A stretch of 12,297 nucleotides of DNA. It comes from CALLVY01 sp937899855. GTDB lineage: Bacteria > Bacteroidota > Bacteroidia > Chitinophagales > Saprospiraceae. The notes below the pieces were generated by a model. That model searched no databases. It was not told where the DNA came from and saw nothing but the letters and a program-made list of their open reading frames with translations. Of the stretch, positions 7,058-12,297 are shown piece after piece (the first letter of the stretch is position 1; every line of letters starts with the position of its first letter). Both the position numbers and the translations under genes were made by a program. The DNA lies in contig JBCBQC010000137.1 of assembly GCA_039820405.1 (NCBI GenBank), forward strand, positions 1-12,297, in the 5' to 3' direction.

Positions 7058-7065
7058 TTGATTTG
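7058..7065 (+). promoter_or_regulatory. Weak candidate -7 element for the large glycosidase gene
   Basis: TTGATTTG differs from TAnnTTTG at one position and ends 31 bases before the ATG at 7097, a typical distance. The expected -33 region falls inside the C-rich tract and has no TTG, so this is only a possibility. No better plus-strand match was found between 6899 and 7096. Confidence 0.22.
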
Positions 7066-7096
7066 GTCTCCAACGCCCAACGAGCCAACCGCACCT

Positions 7097-10000
7097 ATGA
7101 AGAAAACACAACTACCACTCCTAATGCTATTGTTTGGCCTCCACACGCTGTGGGGCCAGGTCGATTACAACGCCCACGATTTCATCCTGCCCTACGCAGG
7201 CCCCTTCCGCCCCGGCGTCAATCCCGGTACGGCCCCTCCCTGGACCGACGAACAGATGGCCGAAATCGCCGCCGGTAATCCCGACCGCAACATCCCCGGC
7301 GCCGGCGTCAAAGCCCTGCGCCCCCTGCTCTCCGGCGAGTTCGTCGCGGAATACGGCTACGACTTCAAGCTCGGCACCTATCAGTACTACGACCAACTGG
7401 GCCTACACGACAATACCCTCATCGTAGGCTTTCCCGCCGCCGCCCAACGCGACCCCAATCACTACTGCCCCAGCGCCCAATCCGAACTCTTCGCCAACCT
7501 CTACACCGACATCTGGGACAATGGCGAAAATGGCACCCCCGTCAACGACGACAACTACTACGCCCTCTACCTCTACCAGTTGGTCACCCGCTACGGGGAT
7601 TACGTCCGCTTCTGGGAAATTTGGAATGAACCCGGCTTCGACTACACCGGAGCCCTGGGCTGGTTTCCCCGGGGTGCTCCCGGCAACTGGTGGGACAACG
7701 ACCCCAACCCCTGTGACTACAAACTCCGCGCCCCCATCCAGCACTTTGTCCGCCTGTTGCGGATCAGCTACGACATCATCAAAACCCTCGACCCCGAGGC
7801 CTACGTCACCCTCTCCGGCATCGGCTACCCCAGCTTCCTCGACGCCGTACTCCGCAACACCGACAACCCGATCGACGGTAGCCCCAGCCCCGCCTATCCT
7901 TTGGGCGGTGGCGCCTACTTCGACGTACTGGGCTTTCATTCCTACCCACACTTCGACGGCAGCGTCAAAGCCTGGAGCGATTCGCTCAATGGCTTTCTCT
8001 ACACCCGCCACTCCGATGATGCCGCCGCTGGCCTGAGCAAACAAAAAGACATTTTTCAAGACGTCCTCCACGACTACGGCTACGACGGCCTCCAGTACCC
8101 GGCCAAGGAATGGATCGTCACGGAGTGCAACATTCCCCGTAAGACCTTTGGCGACTTTATCGGCTCCGAGCTGGCCCAGCGCAATTTTGTGATGAAGGCC
8201 TACGTCGAAAGCGTCCTAAGCGACATCCTCCAATTGCACCTCTATCGACTGGGGGAAGAGGGAACTTGGGACGAAGCCCTGGGCGAGTTCGAACTGATGG
8301 GGCTCTACCAACGCCTCGAAACCACCGACGTCTACCACCCCGAGCCCGTCGAAGCCGCCATCGCTTACAAGACCACCTCCGACCTGCTCTTTGGCCAGAC
8401 CTACGATCCGGTCCGTACGGCCGATTTGCAATTGCCGCCCACCGCCAAAGGCGCCGCCTTTTACGATACCGAAGGCCGCTACACCTACGTTCTCTGGGCC
8501 ATGACGACGGTCGACCGCTCGGAGGCGGCCGCCGCCCTTTACCAATTGCCCGATCCACTCAATCGGGGCCACTACTGGCTGCGCCGTTGGAATTTTTCCC
8601 GGAGCCAGGCCCACGAACTCAGCGACGGACAAGCAATCGCCCTCGATGCGACGCCCCTGTTTTTGAGCGAAACCATTTTTGATACCGATCGGATAGCAGC
8701 CTGCACGGGGCAGTCCATTACCCTGCGGGCCTTCGATTGGCCGGGAGTCGATCACTGGGAGTGGCGCATGCCCAAAGCCCAGCCGAGCAGTGCGGTGGGC
8801 ACGACGGTAAACATCCAGTTCGACCGGGCGGGCGAGGGGGAGGTAGTCTTGGAAGGACGCGCCGCCAACGGAGCGGTGTTGATTCGCCAGGGGACTTCCC
8901 TGACGATTGAAAGCGCGCCGACCGCCGATTTTGAAGCCCAACTTTCCGGTCCCATCCTCCGCCTCCACGAGACGGCCAGTACCAATGCCCAACAGTATCA
9001 CTGGGACTTTGGGGATGGTCAGACGAGCACCGCTCCCAACCCCCAGCGCGTTTACCCAACGAGCGGCAACTATCCCGTGAGCCTCACGGTAAGCAATAGC
9101 TGTGGAGCGGATCAGCGTACCCAAACCTTTGCGGTCACCCTCCCCACGACGAGTCGGATCAGCCAGACGGCCAATGAGTCGGTCCCGGCTTACGAGGGCT
9201 TTTTTCGGCCCGCCGTCAACCTGGGGGTTTACCCGCCCTGGCGGGATGAGGACCTGGCCGATATTGCGGCGGGCAATCTGGATAAGGGCATCGAAGGGCT
9301 AGGGGTCAAAGCCATCCGCCCCGTACTCTACGAGGAGTTCCTGGACTTCTGGGGCTACGACATTCGTCTCGAAACCTTTCAGCATTACCACAACCTGGGC
9401 CTGGAGGACAATACCCTCATCGTAGGATTCCCCGCCGAACGCCACCGCGATCCCAATTTCTACTGCCCCACCCACCAATCCGAACACTTCGCCAACCTGT
9501 ATACCGACATTTGGGACGATGGCGAAAACGGCACCCCCGTCAACGATGACAATTATTACGCCCTCTACCTCTACCGCGTCGCCACGCTCTACGGGGATCA
9601 AATTAAGTTTTGGGAAATTTGGAACGAACCGAGTTTCGACTACTCCAGCCTCAACGGCTGGCTCCCACCCGGCCAACGCGGCAACTGGTGGGACAAGGAC
9701 CCCTACCCCTGCGACTACAAGCTCCGCGCCCCCATCCAGCACTTTGTCCGATTGCTACGCATCAGCTACGAAGTCATCAAAACCATCGACCCGGACGCCT
9801 TCGTCACCCTCTCGGGCGTCGCCTTTCCCAGCTTCCTCGATGCCGTACTCCGCAATACCGACAATCCCGAGGACGGCAGCGTCAACCCCACCTACCCCCT
9901 CCAGGGCGGGGCCTACTTCGACGTAATGGGCTTTCACTCCTACCCCCACTTCGATGGCAGCACCAGCTACTTCGACGTCGACCTCGGCGACTGGGTCTAC

Positions 10001-12297
10001 TCCCGTCATTCCGATGCCGCCGCCGATGGCTTGCCACGTTCTCAAGACAACCTCGAAGTCGTCCTCCACGATTATGGTTACGACGGGCAGACCTTTCCCG
10101 AAAAGCACTGGATCGTCACCGAGGCCAATCTCCCCCGCAAAGCCTTTGGCCAATTTATCGGTTCGGACCTGGCCCAGCGGAATTACATCATCAAGACCTT
10201 CGTCCAATCCCTGGTCCACAACTTTTTACAACTCCACCTCTACAAAATTGCCGAGGATACCGGCTACGAGGAAGCGGGCTTTGAATTTGACCTGATGGGC
10301 CTTTACGAAAAACTCAGCGGTACCGATCCCCGAACGGACGGGGCCGTGCTGACCGAGGCGGGCATTGCGTACAAAAGCTGTTCGGAGCTGCTCTACGGCA
10401 CCGTTTACGATGCCGACCGTACCAACGCACTCCAACTGCCAGCCGGTGTCCGCGGTGCTGCCCTACGCGACGTGGCGGGGCAGTACCACTACGTCCTCTG
10501 GGCCGCCACCCATACCGATCAGTCGGAAGTCGCCAGCGCCAGCTACACTTTCCCCAGCAGCCTTTCGCTGTCCGAACTCACCCTACGCCACTGGGATTTT
10601 TCCATCAGCGGTATCACAGAACAAGTCGATGGTCAGCAATTGAGCTTGAGCGCTACGCCCATCTTTCTCTCCGAAAACCCCACGCCCCTACTGCCCCCCG
10701 TAGCGGCCTTTCGCAGCCGAACCCGCAGCGGCTGTGCCCCGCTGAGTCTGACCTTCGAAAACCTGAGTGAGGGCGCCGAATCCTACGAATGGGCCTTTCC
10801 CGGCGCTCAGGTCGCCAGCTCCACCAGTGCGCAACCAACGGTTCGCTACGAACAGGCCGGCACCTACGAAGTACGCCTCACGGTGAGCAATGCGGCGGGG
10901 CAGCATACCACCAGCCGCTCGCAGTACATCGAAGTCGAAGCGCCACCACTTGCCGGTTTTGACTACCAGGTCAACGGTCCCTTCGCCGCCTTTACCATCA
11001 CCATCCAAAACGATTCGACCGATTATTTCTGGGACTTTGGCGATGGCTTTGCCTTTCCCGCCAACGACCCCACCCATTACTATTTTTTCAACGGCGACTA
11101 CGACGTCACCCTCGTGGCGCGCAACGAATGCGGAGCGGATACCCTGGTCCGGACGGTGCGGATTGCCGCTCCGACCCAGGCGGAATTCACCTGGACCCGC
11201 GTCAACAATTGTCCGCCCTACGAATTGCTGTTTCAGGATCAGAGTAGCGCCAGCCCCAGCACCTGGCAATGGCACTTCCCGGGAGCCAGTCCGGCCACTT
11301 CGGACCAAACCAACCCGACCGTTTTCTATCCCGGACCGGGGGATTATCCCGTCACCCTCATCGTCGACAATGGACTGGCCCGCGATACCCTCCACCGCGT
11401 GGTCTCGCTCGCTGGCCCACAGCCCGGACAAGTTCAGCTACGGCTTTGTCCCGGAGCCTCCACGCTGGTCAACGGCACGGTATACGACGAAAATAATCCG
11501 CAGGGCACCGAAGTCATTCCCAACGGCAGCGTTTTGGGTTGCGACAGCCTCATTGAGGTACGGCTCGATTTTTATCCCCCCACGATCGACACTTTTTACC
11601 GCCAAATCTGCGCGGGTACGCTACCGGGGGCGGGTACTTACACCGAAGTCCTAATCAACCAGTGGGGCTGCGACAGCACGGTGGTGACCCAGCTTAGCGA
11701 ATGGCCCCCGGCCGAATCCGAATGGCGCGATACGCTCTGTGCGGGCGACAGCCTGTGGATCAACGGACGGGTTTACCACCAAGAGCGGCCGCAAGGACAA
11801 GACACCCTACTTGGGGCGAGCCAGTGGGGCTGCGACAGCCTCCTCTACATCGACCTGCACTTTAACGCCACTTACCAAACGCTGATTTACGATACGATAG
11901 CGTGGGGAAAAAACTATCCGTTCGGGGGCGAGTACTATACCGAAAGTGGGACCTACCGGGACAGCCTGACCAGCCTGCTGGCCTGCGATAGTATTGTCGT
12001 CCTTCATCTGACGGTACTGGACCGCAATACCGCACTGGACCCCGAATGGGGCCAAGACGTCTCTTTTTACGCCCACCCCAACCCTTTTCGGACGACGAGT
12101 AGGATACACCTGGAAGTGGGGACGCCTCAGCCGGTACAGCTCGAACTCTACGACGTACGTGGCCGGCGCGTGGAGCGACTCCAGCCTCCGAGCCACTTGG
12201 CCACGGGAGCCTACCATTGGGACTTGGCGGCGACCGCCCTCCCGGCGGGGGTTTACTTTTGTCGACTGACCCTAGCGGAAAAGCAGTACAGCCTGCG
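7097..12297 (+). CDS. Giant T9SS-secreted protein with two tandem clan GH-A-like glycoside hydrolase modules, PKD domains and GCDS repeats (partial at 3' edge)
   Basis: One open frame of 1733 complete codons with no stop before the edge. Start: ATG 7097 begins the signal peptide MKKTQLPLLMLLFGLHTLWG. Domain order by residue: catalytic module 1 (about 22-420) with a beta-sandwich tail to about 526; an Ig-like segment (about 530-605); a PKD domain (608-684; WDFGDG from W636); catalytic module 2 (about 695-1090) with a tail to about 1194; three PKD domains (1201-1282, 1283-1358, 1359-1440); four GCDS repeats (1451-1633); a T9SS sorting domain (from about 1656). Acid/base Glu178 and Glu844 sit in EIWNEP, and nucleophile Glu343 and Glu1009 in WIVTE, as in retaining clan GH-A enzymes. 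The product should cross the outer membrane by T9SS and be released or anchored at the surface. The GH family and substrate cannot be assigned. The last few residues are missing. Confidence 0.9.
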   Translation, partial: MKKTQLPLLMLLFGLHTLWGQVDYNAHDFILPYAGPFRPGVNPGTAPPWTDEQMAEIAAGNPDRNIPGAGVKALRPLLSGEFVAEYGYDFKLGTYQYYDQLGLHDNTLIVGFPAAAQRDPNHYCPSAQSELFANLYTDIWDNGENGTPVNDDNYYALYLYQLVTRYGDYVRFWEIWNEPGFDYTGALGWFPRGAPGNWWDNDPNPCDYKLRAPIQHFVRLLRISYDIIKTLDPEAYVTLSGIGYPSFLDAVLRNTDNPIDGSPSPAYPLGGGAYFDVLGFHSYPHFDGSVKAWSDSLNGFLYTRHSDDAAAGLSKQKDIFQDVLHDYGYDGLQYPAKEWIVTECNIPRKTFGDFIGSELAQRNFVMKAYVESVLSDILQLHLYRLGEEGTWDEALGEFELMGLYQRLETTDVYHPEPVEAAIAYKTTSDLLFGQTYDPVRTADLQLPPTAKGAAFYDTEGRYTYVLWAMTTVDRSEAAAALYQLPDPLNRGHYWLRRWNFSRSQAHELSDGQAIALDATPLFLSETIFDTDRIAACTGQSITLRAFDWPGVDHWEWRMPKAQPSSAVGTTVNIQFDRAGEGEVVLEGRAANGAVLIRQGTSLTIESAPTADFEAQLSGPILRLHETASTNAQQYHWDFGDGQTSTAPNPQRVYPTSGNYPVSLTVSNSCGADQRTQTFAVTLPTTSRISQTANESVPAYEGFFRPAVNLGVYPPWRDEDLADIAAGNLDKGIEGLGVKAIRPVLYEEFLDFWGYDIRLETFQHYHNLGLEDNTLIVGFPAERHRDPNFYCPTHQSEHFANLYTDIWDDGENGTPVNDDNYYALYLYRVATLYGDQIKFWEIWNEPSFDYSSLNGWLPPGQRGNWWDKDPYPCDYKLRAPIQHFVRLLRISYEVIKTIDPDAFVTLSGVAFPSFLDAVLRNTDNPEDGSVNPTYPLQGGAYFDVMGFHSYPHFDGSTSYFDVDLGDWVYSRHSDAAADGLPRSQDNLEVVLHDYGYDGQTFPEKHWIVTEANLPRKAFGQFIGSDLAQRNYIIKTFVQSLVHNFLQLHLYKIAEDTGYEEAGFEFDLMGLYEKLSGTDPRTDGAVLTEAGIAYKSCSELLYGTVYDADRTNALQLPAGVRGAALRDVAGQYHYVLWAATHTDQSEVASASYTFPSSLSLSELTLRHWDFSISGITEQVDGQQLSLSATPIFLSENPTPLLPPVAAFRSRTRSGCAPLSLTFENLSEGAESYEWAFPGAQVASSTSAQPTVRYEQAGTYEVRLTVSNAAGQHTTSRSQYIEVEAPPLAGFDYQVNGPFAAFTITIQNDSTDYFWDFGDGFAFPANDPTHYYFFNGDYDVTLVARNECGADTLVRTVRIAAPTQAEFTWTRVNNCPPYELLFQDQSSASPSTWQWHFPGASPATSDQTNPTVFYPGPGDYPVTLIVDNGLARDTLHRVVSLAGPQPGQVQLRLCPGASTLVNGTVYDENNPQGTEVIPNGSVLGCDSLIEVRLDFYPPTIDTFYRQICAGTLPGAGTYTEVLINQWGCDSTVVTQLSEWPPAESEWRDTLCAGDSLWINGRVYHQERPQGQDTLLGASQWGCDSLLYIDLHFNATYQTLIYDTIAWGKNYPFGGEYYTESGTYRDSLTSLLACDSIVVLHLTVLDRNTALDPEWGQDVSFYAHPNPFRTTSRIHLEVGTPQPVQLELYDVRGRRVERLQPPSHLATGAYHWDLAATALPAGVYFCRLTLAEKQYSL
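7241..8299 (+). repeat. Tandem glycoside hydrolase module, copy 1 (ungapped core)
   Basis: Residues 49-401 of the large protein. This core aligns to copy 2 at a constant offset of 1998 bp (666 codons) at Trp49/Trp715, Glu178/Glu844, Glu343/Glu1009 and Met401/Met1067, with no gap noticed. The stretch 7409-7870 is the most conserved: about 120 of 154 codons encode the same residue, counted by eye. Motifs are DNTLIVGFP, RFWEIWNEP (acid/base Glu178), GFHSYPHFDG (strand 6 region) and EWIVTECN (nucleophile Glu343). Cys344 directly follows the nucleophile, where copy 2 has Ala. The beta-sandwich tail beyond residue 420 is much more diverged. Confidence 0.85.
8918..9148 (+). other. PKD domain in the linker between the two hydrolase modules
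   Basis: Residues 608-684 of the large protein carry the PKD signature: TADF near the start, YHWDFGDGQTS at 634-644, then a YPTSGNYPVSLTVSN strand pair. PKD folds act as extracellular spacers or binding modules. A less recognisable beta-rich Ig-like segment (about 530-605) precedes it. Together they separate the two catalytic modules by about 170 residues. Confidence 0.8.
9239..10297 (+). repeat. Tandem glycoside hydrolase module, copy 2 (ungapped core)
   Basis: Residues 715-1067 of the large protein, homologous to copy 1 at an offset of 666 residues; 9407-9868 corresponds to 7409-7870. Both catalytic glutamates are kept (Glu844 in KFWEIWNEP, Glu1009 in HWIVTEAN), so both copies look active. 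Synonymous differences are spread through identical protein stretches (for example 6 of 21 codons around PCDYKLRAPIQHF), showing real divergence rather than an assembly duplication. After residue 1067 two residues are gained relative to copy 1 by the end of the beta-sandwich tail (offset 668 at the FLSE motif). Confidence 0.85.
10697..11416 (+). other. Three consecutive PKD domains after the second hydrolase module
   Basis: Residues 1201-1440 of the large protein. Domain 1 has WAFPGA and GTYEVRLTVSN. Domain 2 has the classical WDFGDG from Trp1312 and GDYDVTLVARN. Domain 3 has WHFPGA and GDYPVTLIVDN. The FPGA variant replaces FGDG in domains 1 and 3, as seen in many Bacteroidota secreted proteins. 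They likely form a rigid stalk between the catalytic part and the C-terminal sorting region. Confidence 0.8.
11447..11995 (+). repeat. Four degenerate Cys-containing 'GCDS' repeats
   Basis: Residues 1451-1633. Units begin with a LCxG or ICAG motif (C1451, C1505, C1548; the fourth lacks this Cys and reads YDTIAWG), contain an NGxVY or GxYxE turn in some units, and end in GCDS or ACDS (C1482, C1525, C1579, C1630) followed by a beta strand such as LIEVRL or LLYIDL. Unit length varies from about 43 to 54 residues. The three complete units each carry one Cys at either end, which could pair as a disulfide outside the cell. Similar repeats are common just before T9SS sorting domains; their function is not established to my knowledge. 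Confidence 0.7.
12062..12297 (+). other. T9SS C-terminal sorting domain (type A-like), truncated by the window edge
   Basis: Residues 1656-1733. Recognisable blocks in order: YAHPNPF (1658-1664), LELYDVRGRRV, and LPAGVYFCRLTLAEKQYSLR at the edge. These match the PNPF, LYDxxGRxV and LPxGxYxxxL blocks of the roughly 75-residue sorting domain recognised by the Por/Spr type IX system. The usual final basic-hydrophobic residues are just beyond position 12297, so the stop codon should lie within about 10 codons of the edge. Confidence 0.85.

Noticed and set aside
8216..9124. Long minus-strand open frame of about 300 codons opposite the glycosidase gene
   Set aside because: It is antisense to the clearly coding plus frame, whose C-rich third positions suppress stops on the complement. 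The translation is Gly/Val/Arg-rich with no motif or signal. The same applies to minus-strand frames at 7403-8071, 9299-10219 and 10688-11431.
7241..10297. The 2-kb repeat as an assembly artefact
   Set aside because: The copies differ in about a fifth of residues even in the best core and at many synonymous sites, and the frame is intact through both.
422..12297. A polysaccharide utilisation locus linking the TonB receptor and the glycosidase
   Set aside because: There is no SusD-like gene and no dedicated regulator. The two genes are on opposite strands and separated by five unrelated-looking genes. The glycosidase uses T9SS export rather than the usual PUL lipoprotein route.

Overview
The window looks like a chromosomal segment of a GC-rich member of the Bacteroidota, most likely a Saprospiria/Lewinella-type marine bacterium; this is inferred from content, not from any database match. 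The evidence is a TonB-dependent receptor with an N-terminal CarboxypepD_reg-like domain, a GreA-like factor of a type common in this phylum, a heavy-metal-binding lipoprotein of the CPMxC type, TAnnTTTG-like promoter elements with no obvious Shine-Dalgarno sequences, and a very large secreted protein ending in a type IX secretion (T9SS) sorting domain with PKD domains. No RNA genes, insertion sequences, CRISPR arrays or phage genes were seen, and no gene-free stretch exceeds 300 bases.

Layout. Positions 1-416 (minus) are the N-terminal part of a GreA/GreB-like protein running off the left edge; it begins 5 bases after the stop of a TonB-dependent receptor (422-2863, minus). A 240-base intergenic region upstream of the receptor holds a TAAATTTG element and a perfect 8-bp-arm palindrome. 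Next comes a minus-strand pair: a small lipoprotein with a heavy-metal-binding domain and His-rich tail (4348-4704), then an outer-membrane beta-barrel protein (3104-4321). Diverging from this pair is a D-2-hydroxyacid dehydrogenase (4805-5761, plus), which converges on a minus-strand pair: a MazG-like pyrophosphohydrolase (6404-6898) and a TPR protein (5788-6342).

The right 5.2 kb (7097-12297, plus) is one uninterrupted reading frame of at least 1733 codons, running off the right edge probably within a few residues of its natural end. It encodes a secreted protein with a signal peptide, two tandem clan GH-A-like glycoside hydrolase modules 666 residues apart, one Ig/PKD linker between them, three more PKD domains, four short Cys-containing 'GCDS' repeats and a T9SS C-terminal domain. 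Both modules keep the WNEP acid/base Glu and the VTE nucleophile Glu at identical spacing (165 residues). This is the most interesting object in the window: a bimodular cell-surface or secreted glycosidase made by internal duplication.

The genes do not form one obvious pathway. The receptor has no SusD partner and is on the opposite strand from the glycosidase, so a polysaccharide utilisation locus is not supported. The plausible functional units are receptor plus GreA-like protein, metal-binding lipoprotein plus beta-barrel, MazG-like plus TPR protein, and the stand-alone secreted glycosidase.
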